The notes: generated by a model not told the origin, from the sequence alone. A DNA stretch of 64,000 bases from Antarctobacter heliothermus (GCF_002237555.1 NZ_CP022540.1:124001-188000), one strand, 5' to 3'; shown: positions 17,671-26,400, numbered from the stretch's first letter. Translations and numbers: made by a program.

Positions 17671-18711
17671 TCAGGAACCGTCCGCCTGAGCGGCGGCCAC
17701 CATCGCGCGGGCATCCTCAACCAACGCAGCGGCGGACAGACCCTTCTCCGCTTTCTCGGCGATCCACTCAGCAATCACCTCTTCGCCCAGCGCCTTGATC
17801 CGGTCGGTTTCCGCATCGGACAGCGTGGCGATCTGGTTGCCTGCGGCCTCCATCACCAGCTTGCCCTCGGCGTCGCCAGTGTCATGCGCCCGCCCCGCCC
17901 AGGCCGAAGCCATCAGGCCAGAGTTCGCATCAATCACCGCGCGCAGGTCGTCGGGCAAGCCCTCATAGACGTCCTTGTTCATCGCCCAGATGAAATAGAG
18001 GTTATAAAGCGAATGTGCGCCTGCGACATCCGTATGGCTGTCGGTCAACTCATCCAGCTTGAGCGAGGGCGACATTTCCCAAGTGATCACGCCGCCATCG
18101 ACCACACCTTTGGCCAGCGCGTCGGGAAAGGCCGGGACCGGCAGACCAACCGGCTCTGCGCCCAGTTTCTCTAGCAACAGCGTGGCGGGCCGCGACGGGC
18201 CACGCAGCTTGAGCCCGCCGAAATCCTCAACCGTCTCAACCGCCGGACCTTTCTTGTGGACCAATCCGCGCCCGTGCATGTGCGCCGCGATCAGGTGCAC
18301 GTTCTCGAAATCATCGGCGAGGTATTTCTGGGTATAATGCCACGCGGCGATCGACGCCTCTTCGGCGGATTTTGTCACCATAAACGGCAGCTCCAGCACC
18401 TCCGCCTCTGGAAAGCGGCCTGCCTGATATCCGGGGATCACCCAGCCGCCGTCGATCACGCCATCCTGAATCAGGTCGAACTGATCCGGCGCGCTGCCGC
18501 CCAACTGCATAAAGGGATAGATCTCAACCTTGATGCGACCATCCGAGTCCGCCTCGATCTTTTCTGCCCATGGTTCGATGAAATGTTTGGGGTTCGCAGA
18601 GTTTGGCGAAACAAAATGCTGAAAGCGCAGGGTGACGTCCTGCGCGTTGGCGGCGCTTGCCAGCAGGCTGGCGGTCAGGGCCAGCGCGACAGTGCGAAAG
18701 GGAATGTTCAT
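17671..18711 (-). CDS. TRAP transporter solute-binding protein, DctP family
   Basis: A 346-residue periplasmic binding protein with a Sec signal peptide (FRTVALALTASLLASAANA, cleaved before QDVTLRF). The DctP-family pattern is present: FVSPNSANPKHFIEPWAEKI, KVEIYPFMQLGG, and the MHGRGLVHK and LKLRGPSRPATLLLEKLGAEPVG region holding the conserved Arg that binds carboxylate ligands. The ATG at 18711 has a strong AAGGAGATCG site. No DctQ or DctM membrane genes are adjacent. The ligand is unknown. An operator-like palindrome lies about 115 bp upstream. Confidence 0.92.
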   Translation of the reverse strand: MNIPFRTVALALTASLLASAANAQDVTLRFQHFVSPNSANPKHFIEPWAEKIEADSDGRIKVEIYPFMQLGGSAPDQFDLIQDGVIDGGWVIPGYQAGRFPEAEVLELPFMVTKSAEEASIAAWHYTQKYLADDFENVHLIAAHMHGRGLVHKKGPAVETVEDFGGLKLRGPSRPATLLLEKLGAEPVGLPVPAFPDALAKGVVDGGVITWEMSPSLKLDELTDSHTDVAGAHSLYNLYFIWAMNKDVYEGLPDDLRAVIDANSGLMASAWAGRAHDTGDAEGKLVMEAAGNQIATLSDAETDRIKALGEEVIAEWIAEKAEKGLSAAALVEDARAMVAAAQADGS

Positions 18712-18823
18712 TGCGATCTCCTTTACGGATCGGGTCATGCCGCGATGCGGCGACCGCACTGACATACGGCGGCGATCTGAGACCTGCAACGGCACAGGCG
18801 GGTCAAAGCGTCGCAGATCGCCA

Positions 18824-18841
18824 TTTAACCAATTGGTAAAA
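18824..18841. promoter_or_regulatory. Operator-like palindrome between divergent TRAP and MBL genes
   Basis: An 18-bp near-perfect palindrome TTTAACCAATTGGTAAAA, with a single mismatched pair. The core ACCAATTGGT is perfect. It sits in the 251-bp gap between the start codons of the TRAP binding protein (minus) and the MBL-fold gene (plus), where it could serve both promoters. TTGGT/ACCAA half-sites are typical of GntR-family regulators; that assignment is inference and no regulator gene is adjacent. Confidence 0.5.
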
Positions 18842-18962
18842 AACGATTTTCCGAAACAATGTGGAATTTCAGACCGGGTTTTTCTCTAGACGTATTGCGC
18901 TGGAACTTTCGACTGCCGGTGGTATTCTCTCATTCAAATCCATGAATGACTGGGAGGAACTC

Positions 18963-19934
18963 ATGTCCGTCTTTCGCCCCTCGCGCCGCGACATCCTGAG
19001 CCTTGCGGCCACCGCGCCAGCGCTCGCCCTGCCCGCGACCAAGGCCCACGCCCAGACGCTGGGCGCCCCCGCCTCCGGCAACCCTGCCCATTTCCGGTTC
19101 CAACTGGGCGATGTGACCCTGACCGTCGTGTCAGATGGCCGACTTGAGGTGCCCGCCAACGGGCTGGGCATCAACGCCGACCCGGCAGAGGTCACAGCCT
19201 TTCTGGAAAGCTACTTCCTGTCGACACAGACGAACTATTCGCACACCAACCACCTTGTGATCGAAACCACGGATGCGACGGTTCTGGTCGATGTCGGCTC
19301 TGGCAACCGATTCCTGCCCACGGCGGGCCGCCTGATGGACAACCTTGCCAGTGCGGGGATCGACGCGGGCGACATCACGCACGTTGTCATCACCCACGCC
19401 CACCCCGATCACATCTGGGGCATCCGCGATGATTTCGACGAGGCGCTGTTCCCCGACGCCGCCTATTACATCGGCGGCACCGAACGCGACTATTGGCTGC
19501 AAGACGGGCTGGTCAACACGGTGCCAACTGACATGCAGCAATTCGTCGTCGGTGCCGTGAACTCGCTGAACGTCGAGGGCGCCGATTGGACCACCATGGC
19601 CGACGGGACAGAGATCGTACCCGGCGTGCGCGTGATCGATACCCCCGGTCACACGCTAGGCCATATGTCGGTGGTGATCGAATCCGGCGGCAAGCAGTTG
19701 ATTGCCTTGGGCGACAGCATGAACCACGCGTGGATGAGCACCGCCCGTCCCGAATGGGTCAGCAATTTCGACATGGACGCAGACCTGACCGTATCAACAC
19801 GCAAGCGCCTGCTGGACATGGCCGCGACGGACCGGATGGCGGTACTGGGCTATCACTTCCCCTTCCCCGGCGTCGGCCACATCGCGCGCGACGGCGACGC
19901 CTATCGCTTTGTACCGGCGCTCTGGCAGTGGTGA
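18963..19934 (+). CDS. Tat-exported metallo-beta-lactamase-fold hydrolase
   Basis: A 323-residue MBL-fold enzyme. The N-terminus has a twin-arginine signal, PSRRDILSLAATAPALALP, ending near AHA-QT, so export of a folded metalloprotein is likely. The metal motif is HAHPDH in VVITHAHPDHIWG, with later ligands in DTPGHTLGHMSV, LGDSMNHA and LGYHFPF. The fold includes glyoxalases, lactonases and alkylsulfatase-like enzymes; the substrate is unknown. ATG 18963 has GGGAGGAAC upstream. It is divergent from the TRAP gene. Confidence 0.9.
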   Translation: MSVFRPSRRDILSLAATAPALALPATKAHAQTLGAPASGNPAHFRFQLGDVTLTVVSDGRLEVPANGLGINADPAEVTAFLESYFLSTQTNYSHTNHLVIETTDATVLVDVGSGNRFLPTAGRLMDNLASAGIDAGDITHVVITHAHPDHIWGIRDDFDEALFPDAAYYIGGTERDYWLQDGLVNTVPTDMQQFVVGAVNSLNVEGADWTTMADGTEIVPGVRVIDTPGHTLGHMSVVIESGGKQLIALGDSMNHAWMSTARPEWVSNFDMDADLTVSTRKRLLDMAATDRMAVLGYHFPFPGVGHIARDGDAYRFVPALWQW

Positions 19935-20123
19935 TCGCCGGATAACCGCTCATGTGGCGCGCGGACGACAGCGATCCGGCCGCAGACCGCCCCGCCGGTT
20001 TCGCACCATCGAGACGGTGTTTCCGTCCCGCCCATACAGAACCGCCCGTTCCGGCCCCCTCCGCAGGTTGCACTTTTCACAAACCGATGAAAGTTTGCGC
20101 AAATCCGGTACGGAGTCGCGCAA

Positions 20124-21275
20124 TTGCTCATTCTGAAATCACTCGGCCCCGCTGTTGCCCGCGTTTCAACGACTGAGGCGATCCGCGCTGGGCTGGGCGC
20201 TCTGATCGGTCTGGGGCTGATCGGCCTGTTCGTGCTGTCGCCCGCTGTCGATCTGGAACTGGGCCTGTACCTTGTCGCCCCGTTTGGGGCCTCGTCCGTG
20301 TTGCTGTTTGCCGTGCCGAACAGCCCGCTGGCACAGCCGTGGTCAGCGATTGTCGGCAACACCGTTGCCGCGCTGGTGGCGGTGGCCGTATGCCTGTTGG
20401 TAACCGACCCCGTCCTGCGAATTCCGCTTGCGGTTGGCCTAGCCGTCACCGCAACCATCCTATGCCGCGCCGTTCATCCCCCCGCCGGGGCCGTCGCCAT
20501 GACCGCCGCCATGTCCCCCGAGGCCATCGCGCATCTGGGGTTTTGGTTCGCCCTTGCACCCGTTGCCATCGGGACCACGGCCCTTGTGCTGCTGGCAACA
20601 ATCTATGCGCGGTTGACCGGGCGGCATTACCCGTTTCGCCAGTTCGAAGATCCCAGCAAATTCGGAACCGAAGACCGCAACCCGACAGAACGGCTGGGCC
20701 TTTCCGAAGACCAACTGACAGAGATCCTTGACCGCTACAGCCAGTCTTTCAACCTCGGGGTAGAGGATCTGGCCCGCCTTATTGGCGCGGCAGAGCTTCA
20801 GGCCGCCGCGCAGTCCTCTGGCCCGCTGACAGCGCAGGATATCATGTCCCATAGTCTTGTCACCGTCACGCCCGACACCGCATTGGGGCAGATCGCAGAC
20901 CTGTTCCGCCAGCACCGGTTCACCTCGTTGCCTGTCGTTGGTCCCGATGCGACCTTCCTTGGCGTCATCTTTCAGATGCACCTGATCACTCGGGCAAGGG
21001 CCGACGCCCTGCGCCTTGATCGCGGATTCGGCGCGGCCCTACGTCGTCTTCTGGATCGGGACCGCGACAGACCAGTCAAGGCAGGCGACATCATGAGCGT
21101 GGCCAGCCCACGCGCCACAACCAACACCCCAATCGGGGCCCTGCTGCCGATGATGGCCGACGGCGATACCGACGCCGTTCCCGTGATTGAATATGGGAAA
21201 ATCGTCGGCATCGTCACACGGACGGACCTGATCGCCGCACTGGCGCGCAGTGCGGCGCGAACCGCAAACGCCTGA
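20124..21275 (+). CDS. HPP-family membrane protein fused to a CBS-domain pair
   Basis: A 383-residue protein. The N-terminal half (to about residue 165) is a four-span HPP domain with LVAPFGASSVLLFAVP and the name-giving HPPAGAVAMTAAM. The C-terminal half (about 235-375) is a Bateman module of two CBS domains (AQDIMSHSLVTVTPD and AGDIMSVASPRATTN). HPP proteins in plants and cyanobacteria have been linked to nitrite transport, and CBS pairs usually sense adenosyl nucleotides. A nucleotide-gated carrier is an inference. The start is uncertain: TTG at 20124 has CGGAG upstream. Confidence 0.88.
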   Translation: MLILKSLGPAVARVSTTEAIRAGLGALIGLGLIGLFVLSPAVDLELGLYLVAPFGASSVLLFAVPNSPLAQPWSAIVGNTVAALVAVAVCLLVTDPVLRIPLAVGLAVTATILCRAVHPPAGAVAMTAAMSPEAIAHLGFWFALAPVAIGTTALVLLATIYARLTGRHYPFRQFEDPSKFGTEDRNPTERLGLSEDQLTEILDRYSQSFNLGVEDLARLIGAAELQAAAQSSGPLTAQDIMSHSLVTVTPDTALGQIADLFRQHRFTSLPVVGPDATFLGVIFQMHLITRARADALRLDRGFGAALRRLLDRDRDRPVKAGDIMSVASPRATTNTPIGALLPMMADGDTDAVPVIEYGKIVGIVTRTDLIAALARSAARTANA

Positions 21276-21313
21276 CGACTCAGGCCGCGAGCATCTCGCA
21301 GCTCCCGCCGCAC

Positions 21314-22123
21314 CTAGTACGTAGGGTGGAATGTCCCCGCAGGCGACAGCGTAAAGATCTCAACGCCATCCGCCGTCACGCCAACGGAATGTTCGAACTG
21401 CGCTGAAAGGGATTTGTCCCGCGTCACCGCCGTCCAATCATCGGCCAGCACCTTGGTTTCCGGACGGCCAAGATTCACCATCGGCTCGATGGTAAAGAAC
21501 ATGCCCTCTTCCAGCACCGGCCCGGTGCCTTCGCGGCCATAGTGCAGCACGTTGGGCGGCGCGTGAAACACCGTGCCCAGCCCGTGACCGCAGAAATCGC
21601 GCACGACCGACATGCGGTTCGCCTCGACAAAGCTCTGGATCGCAAATCCGATGTCGCCAAAGGTATTGCCCGGCTTCACCGCCTCGATCCCCTTCATCAG
21701 CGAATCGTGGGTAACCTGGATCAGGCGCTCTGTCTTTCGGCTCAGCTTGCCTGCCACATACATCCGTGAGGTATCGCCAAACCAGCCATCGACAATCACC
21801 GTGACGTCGATGTTCAGGATATCACCATCCTTCAGCTTTTTGTCGCCGGGGATGCCGTGGCACACGACGTGATTGACGCTGATACAGGTGGCGTGCTGAT
21901 AGCCCTTGTAGCCGATGGTGGCCGATGTGGCCCCCTCTTCGGTCACGCGGCGTTCGATAAAGGCATCAATCGCACCAGTGGTCTGACCCGGGAAGACAAG
22001 CTCTGCCACCTCGTCCAGCAGTTGCGCGGCAAGGCGGCCCGCCTTGTGCATGCCCGCAAAATCTGCGGGCGAGTGGATGCGGATGCCGTCGCGGGTCAAT
22101 CGATGTCCAGCCTTGTCTTTCAC
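21314..22123 (-). CDS. map: Methionine aminopeptidase, type I
   Basis: Removes the initiator methionine after deformylation. It is 269 residues of the standard type I length. Metal ligands are visible in NIDVTVIVDGWFGDTSRMY (two Asp), GHGLGTVFH (His), MFFTIEPMV (Glu) and SAQFEHSVGVT (Glu), with the substrate-site His in VNHVVCHGIPGDK. It is monocistronic and not linked to the deformylase cluster 18 kb away, though it acts in the same pathway. Confidence 0.97.
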   Translation of the reverse strand: MKDKAGHRLTRDGIRIHSPADFAGMHKAGRLAAQLLDEVAELVFPGQTTGAIDAFIERRVTEEGATSATIGYKGYQHATCISVNHVVCHGIPGDKKLKDGDILNIDVTVIVDGWFGDTSRMYVAGKLSRKTERLIQVTHDSLMKGIEAVKPGNTFGDIGFAIQSFVEANRMSVVRDFCGHGLGTVFHAPPNVLHYGREGTGPVLEEGMFFTIEPMVNLGRPETKVLADDWTAVTRDKSLSAQFEHSVGVTADGVEIFTLSPAGTFHPTY

Positions 22124-22283
22124 GTCTTTTCCTCAGGTCTTTGGCCCTATTTAGCGGCCTGTGGCGGGATTTGCCAGTGGTGGGCAACAGCTTTGCGGGC
22201 ACCGCAATTCCCGTGCAGCATTTGCCCGGGCCTGCCGGATGCCGCTAGGATCAGGTCAGCCCCACCCGTACAGGAGTCCGCGC

Positions 22284-22940
22284 ATGTCCCCACTGGCCAC
22301 CCCCACCGCCGTTTGCCTGCTGCTTTTGCCGCTTGCCCTGCCCGCAACGGCACAGGACGCCGCCTGCCACGATCGCATCGCGGCCATGATGCAAGGTGGC
22401 GCATTGGATGCGTTCCAACGCCCACCGCACCGCTTCTCCAACACCGTGACGGACCCCGACGGCGCGGTGCGCTACGTCTTTGACACCCTCTGGGACACCC
22501 CGGCGCGCAGCGTGTCGGGCATCAAGGACAGCGGCAACTACACATTGGTGATCGACAGCGACAGTTGGACCGGTCCCAGTCTGACAGGCCCGTGGACCAA
22601 GGCCCCCAACCAGTTGCCCCCGGACCGTGAGGCGTTTCAGCGCAAGCAGATGGCACAGATGGTCGCCAACCTGACCGACACCGCCTGCCCCGGCACGGTC
22701 GATCTGGACGGCATGACCTATGAAACCGTGACCTATTTCACCAAGACAGACCCGGACGACAGCATGGGCGGCGCGTGGTTCGGCGCGCTCAACACCGTCT
22801 ACATCGACCCGGACACCGATCAGGTCATGCGCTGGGAGATGACCGATTTCGTCAGTTCCTTTGCCCCAGAGGTCAGCAAGGACCGTCACACCCAACTCTT
22901 TACCTACGATCCGTCGATTTCCCTAAAACGGCCCGACTGA
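22284..22940 (+). CDS. Secreted protein of unknown function
   Basis: A 218-residue protein with a clear Sec signal peptide (TPTAVCLLLLPLALPATA, probable cleavage before QDAACHD), so probably periplasmic. Two cysteines remain in the mature part (AACHDR and TACPGT), which could form a disulfide. The mature part is acidic and rich in aromatic and Asp residues (WDTPARSVSGIKDSGNYTL, YFTKTDPDDSMGGAWFG). I do not recognise the family. The ATG follows CAGGAG. It stands alone between map and the histidine phosphatase. Confidence 0.8.
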   Translation: MSPLATPTAVCLLLLPLALPATAQDAACHDRIAAMMQGGALDAFQRPPHRFSNTVTDPDGAVRYVFDTLWDTPARSVSGIKDSGNYTLVIDSDSWTGPSLTGPWTKAPNQLPPDREAFQRKQMAQMVANLTDTACPGTVDLDGMTYETVTYFTKTDPDDSMGGAWFGALNTVYIDPDTDQVMRWEMTDFVSSFAPEVSKDRHTQLFTYDPSISLKRPD

Positions 22941-22998
22941 CCCTTTTCCTCTGCCCGGCCTCGGCGTATCAGCGCCGGGCACAGCAGCGGAGACCGGC

Positions 22999-23658
22999 AT
23001 GTCATTCATCACCCTCGTTCGCCACGGACAGGCCAATTCCAGCGCCCGCGACGAACAAAGCTATGACCGGCTCAGCGATCTGGGCTGGCAGCAGGCGCGC
23101 TGGCTGGGTGGATACTTTGAGCAGACGGGTGAGAAATTCGCCCGCGCCTACTGCGGCACCCTGCGCAGGCATGTCGAGACGCTAGAGGGCATCGCCCCGG
23201 ACAGCCTTGCCGATCCGGTACAGGACGCGCGGCTGAACGAACTGGCCTATTTCGACATGGCCCAGTTGATGCAGGCCCAGCACGGCATCGCCATCCCCGA
23301 CGACCGTGAGAAATTTATCCAGCACATGCCGCAACTGCTGACCCTGTGGCGCGACGGGGCGCTGGACGGCGCGCCCGAAAGCTGGACCAGCTTTGAGACC
23401 CGCGTCACCGACGCCCTGACAGAAATCGCCGCCGGCGACGGGCGCGCGATCGTCGTCACCTCTGGTGGGCTGATCGGCATGGCGATGCGCGTGATTCTAG
23501 AGCTGGAGCTGAAGGCCATGGCGCATATCTGCCTTGCCATCGAAAACAGCTCGCTCCACCGGATTCAGCCACTGTCCACCGGGCTGGCAATGACCCAATT
23601 CAACGCCCTGCCCCATCTGGATACAGCCGAACGGCAACACGCCCGCAGCCACCTGTAG
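22999..23658 (+). CDS. Histidine phosphatase superfamily protein with altered second catalytic motif
   Basis: A 219-residue protein opening with FITLVRHGQANSS, the RHG motif with the phosphohistidine, and containing FARAYCGTLRRHVET. The C-terminal catalytic His, normally in a HGG or HGxxI stretch, is replaced by Ser (IVVTSGGLIGMAM). Related proteins with this TSGG form exist in proteobacteria, and their activity is uncertain. The substrate is unknown. Ribosome site CGGAGACC precedes the ATG. It is followed by the saccharopine dehydrogenase pair after 76 bp, possibly cotranscribed. Confidence 0.87.
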   Translation: MSFITLVRHGQANSSARDEQSYDRLSDLGWQQARWLGGYFEQTGEKFARAYCGTLRRHVETLEGIAPDSLADPVQDARLNELAYFDMAQLMQAQHGIAIPDDREKFIQHMPQLLTLWRDGALDGAPESWTSFETRVTDALTEIAAGDGRAIVVTSGGLIGMAMRVILELELKAMAHICLAIENSSLHRIQPLSTGLAMTQFNALPHLDTAERQHARSHL

Positions 23659-23734
23659 CCCGGTCCGGTCGGAAAACTGCTTGCACGCCCGCCCGCGCAC
23701 AGGTTCTCTGACCCGCAAAGATCAGGAAGCGACA

Positions 23735-24790
23735 ATGACCCATCTGTGGATCCGGGCGGAAAGCCGCCCCAATGAGGAACGCACCGGCATCACGCCAGAC
23801 GGCGTGGCCGCCCTTGTCAAACACGGCCTTCGCGTCACGGTCGAGGATTGCCCCAAACGCATCCTGCGCCCGCAACCCTTTGCCGACGCCGGGGCCGAAA
23901 TCGCGCCCAAAGGCTCATGGCCCGACGCGCCGCGTGACGCGATCATCCTTGGCCTCAAGGAACTGCCAGAGGCGGACACGCCCCTGATCCACCGCCACAT
24001 CATGTTCGGCCACGCCTACAAGGGGCAGTCCGCAGGCGCACGGCTGCTGAAACGCTTCGCCGCGGGCGGCGGGTCACTCTATGATCTGGAATACCTTGTG
24101 GATGACAACGGCCGCCGAGTCGCGGCCTTCGGCTATTGGGCAGGCTACGCCGGGGCGGCCGTGTCGCTGCTGGCATGGGCCGCGCAGGGCGACGGCAAGC
24201 TCTGCCCGCCGGTCGCCACATGGGACGACGCGGATGAACTCAAGGACGCGCTACGCGCCGCGCTGGACACCGTGCCCCGCGCCACTGTCATCGTGATCGG
24301 CGCCAAGGGCCGCGTCGGCACCGGCGCTCGCGATCTGTGCACCGAACTGGACCTGCCGGTCACCGCATGGGACATGGAGGAAACCGCACGCGGCGCGCCT
24401 TTTCCGGAAATCCTCGACCACGGCATCTTTCTTAACTGCATCCTCGCCACCGAAGGCGGCCCCGTCTTTGTCCCGCCAGAGGCCTGTTTGGCAGAGCGCG
24501 CCCTGCGCGTGATCGGCGACATCGCCTGCGACCCGGACAGCCCGTTCAATCCAATCCCGCTGTACCACGAGGCGACAAGCTGGACCGCGCCGGTGACCCG
24601 CGTGAGTGACGCGCCGCCGCTGGACATCATGGCCATCGACAACCTGCCCTCGCTGCTGCCGCGCGAATCCTCTCATGACTTCGCGCAACAACTGCTGCCC
24701 CACCTCATGACACTGGACGACCTAAAGGCCGGCGTCTGGGGGCGGGCGCATGAGACCTATCTGAAACACAAACCAAAGGACGCGACATGA
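23735..24790 (+). CDS. Saccharopine dehydrogenase, lysine-forming type
   Basis: A 351-residue protein of the alanine dehydrogenase/lysine-forming saccharopine dehydrogenase group (LYS1-like). The N-terminus HLWIRAESRPNEERTGITPDG matches the family's R-x-E-x(n)-E-R-R/T start. FGHAYKGQ and GGGSLYDLEYLVDDNGRRVAAFGYWAGYAGA are typical of LYS1, and VIVIGAKGRVGTGA is the nucleotide-binding loop. It interconverts saccharopine with lysine plus 2-oxoglutarate. The ATG at 23735 was chosen over an upstream extension on fit to the family. Its stop overlaps the next gene by 4 bp. Confidence 0.9.
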   Translation: MTHLWIRAESRPNEERTGITPDGVAALVKHGLRVTVEDCPKRILRPQPFADAGAEIAPKGSWPDAPRDAIILGLKELPEADTPLIHRHIMFGHAYKGQSAGARLLKRFAAGGGSLYDLEYLVDDNGRRVAAFGYWAGYAGAAVSLLAWAAQGDGKLCPPVATWDDADELKDALRAALDTVPRATVIVIGAKGRVGTGARDLCTELDLPVTAWDMEETARGAPFPEILDHGIFLNCILATEGGPVFVPPEACLAERALRVIGDIACDPDSPFNPIPLYHEATSWTAPVTRVSDAPPLDIMAIDNLPSLLPRESSHDFAQQLLPHLMTLDDLKAGVWGRAHETYLKHKPKDAT

Positions 24791-25917
24791 CCATCCATTG
24801 GTGCGGCACCGGCCTGTCGGCGGTGCCCGGCCTGCGACGGCTGATCGAAAACGGCCACCCCGTCACGGTCTGGAACCGGACAGCGGCCAAGGCGCGCGAG
24901 GCCGTCGGCGACCTGACCGACGACATCCATGCCTTTGACAAGGACGCACTGGCCGCAGTGTTAAAACCCGGCGATGTGATCGTCTCCATGCTGCCGGGCG
25001 ACTGGCACGTCCCGCTGGCCGAACTGGCGCTGGACAAGGGCGCGCAATTTGTCTCGTCCAGCTATATCTCACCGGAGATGCGCGCACTGGACGCGCGCGC
25101 CAAACAGGCCGACGCGCGCCTGATCAATGAGGTCGGCCTTGATCCGGGCATCGACCACCTGATGGCCCATTGGCTGGTGGCCGACTACCGCGCCTCCAAC
25201 GCCTTTGACGCGGACAACGCGCTGTCGTTCACCTCATACTGTGGCGGCGTGCCGAAAATCCCCAACGCCTTTCGCTATAAATTCAGCTGGGCGCCGGTGG
25301 GCGTGCTCAAGGCGTTGAAATCCCCCTCGCGGTCCATCCGCCACTTCAGCGAATTGAACGTGGACCGCCCGTGGGACGCACTGTCGCGCTATGACGCGCC
25401 CCTGCCCAATACTGAGAGCTTTGAGGTCTACCCGAACCGCGACAGCCTGCCCTTCATGGCGGACTACGGATTTGAGGACGCGTGGAAGGTCAAGAATTTC
25501 GTGCGCGGCACCCTGCGCCTGAACGGCTGGGCCGAGGCGTGGAAAGACATCTTTGCCGAGGCCGGCACCGCCACCGACGCCCGCCTGCAAGAGATCGCCG
25601 ACAAGCTGCTGGCCGAAAACGCCTACGATGAGGATGAGCCGGACCGCGTTGTCCTGTGCGTCGCGCTGGAGGCGGAAAAGGACGGCACCCCGGTCTATCA
25701 CAAGACCTATGTGATGGACGCATGGGGCGATGCGCGCAGCAGCGCCATGGCGCGGCTGGTGTCGATCCCGGTGTCGCTGGCGGTCGAGGCGGTGCTGGAC
25801 CGCGCCGTCCCCGCCGGTGTCAGCGCGGCACCCTCGGACCCGAAACTGGTGGCAGGCTGGCTGGATCAGGTCCAGAGCCTCGCCCAGCACCTGAACGTGG
25901 TGGACCATCTGGCATGA
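24787..25917 (+). CDS. Saccharopine dehydrogenase family protein (LYS9/reductase type)
   Basis: A 376-residue protein with an N-terminal Rossmann start that is shortened (IHWCGTGLSAVPGLRRLIENG). It then has the saccharopine-reductase-type core: VSMLPGDWHVPLAELAL, FVSSSYISPEMRALD, INEVGLDPGIDHLMA and FTSYCGGVPKIPN. It is expected to handle the glutamate/aminoadipate-semialdehyde half of the saccharopine pathway. With the adjacent gene (4-bp overlap) it makes a complete two-enzyme pair, most likely for lysine catabolism. That direction is inference; no aminoadipate-semialdehyde dehydrogenase is adjacent. Confidence 0.9.
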   Translation: MTIHWCGTGLSAVPGLRRLIENGHPVTVWNRTAAKAREAVGDLTDDIHAFDKDALAAVLKPGDVIVSMLPGDWHVPLAELALDKGAQFVSSSYISPEMRALDARAKQADARLINEVGLDPGIDHLMAHWLVADYRASNAFDADNALSFTSYCGGVPKIPNAFRYKFSWAPVGVLKALKSPSRSIRHFSELNVDRPWDALSRYDAPLPNTESFEVYPNRDSLPFMADYGFEDAWKVKNFVRGTLRLNGWAEAWKDIFAEAGTATDARLQEIADKLLAENAYDEDEPDRVVLCVALEAEKDGTPVYHKTYVMDAWGDARSSAMARLVSIPVSLAVEAVLDRAVPAGVSAAPSDPKLVAGWLDQVQSLAQHLNVVDHLA

Positions 25918-26360
25918 GGGCACTGGCGCTGACCGCCCTGCTGGGCAGCCCGGCCCTTGCCGCCGATACCTGCCATGACATCGACGCATCACAGGGCTGG
26001 CAAACGGCCGCCTTCCCGGCGGGTCTGGTGCAGGATGTCCGCAGCAGCGGTTTTTGGTCGGTGGACCCCGCGCTGACGCCCGCAGGTACGCAGGGCCACG
26101 GCGGGCCCGAGGCCACTGCCCTTGCCACCCGGTCCGATCCCCGTCCGCTGCCCGAGGCCCGGTTCGGCGCGCTCTTGGTCCGGTTTGAAGCCGCAGGTCA
26201 GGAACAGGTCATGGATTGGGCGCGCTTTCACGGTGCGACCAGCCAGTCCGGCGTATTCAACATGAATGTGGACGCCATCGCCTTTCGCATCAACGAAGAC
26301 GATGCGGCTCTGGCGAACAACTCCGGCACCATGACGGTCTGTTTTCGGTATCAGGACTGA
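25914..26360 (+). CDS. Small secreted protein of unknown function
   Basis: A 148-residue protein with a short signal peptide (MRALALTALLGSPALAA, cut before DTCHD). It is probably periplasmic, with one Cys near the mature N-terminus and one near the C-terminus (TVCFRYQD), consistent with a disulfide. The ATG overlaps the stop of the saccharopine dehydrogenase gene by 4 bp, so it is cotranslated with the pair. I cannot assign a family. Its placement is odd: an exported protein coupled to cytoplasmic amino-acid enzymes. Confidence 0.75.
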   Translation: MRALALTALLGSPALAADTCHDIDASQGWQTAAFPAGLVQDVRSSGFWSVDPALTPAGTQGHGGPEATALATRSDPRPLPEARFGALLVRFEAAGQEQVMDWARFHGATSQSGVFNMNVDAIAFRINEDDAALANNSGTMTVCFRYQD

Positions 26361-26400
26361 GGGCAAGAGGATCGGCGTGCCTGCGGCCCGCCGATCCGCC

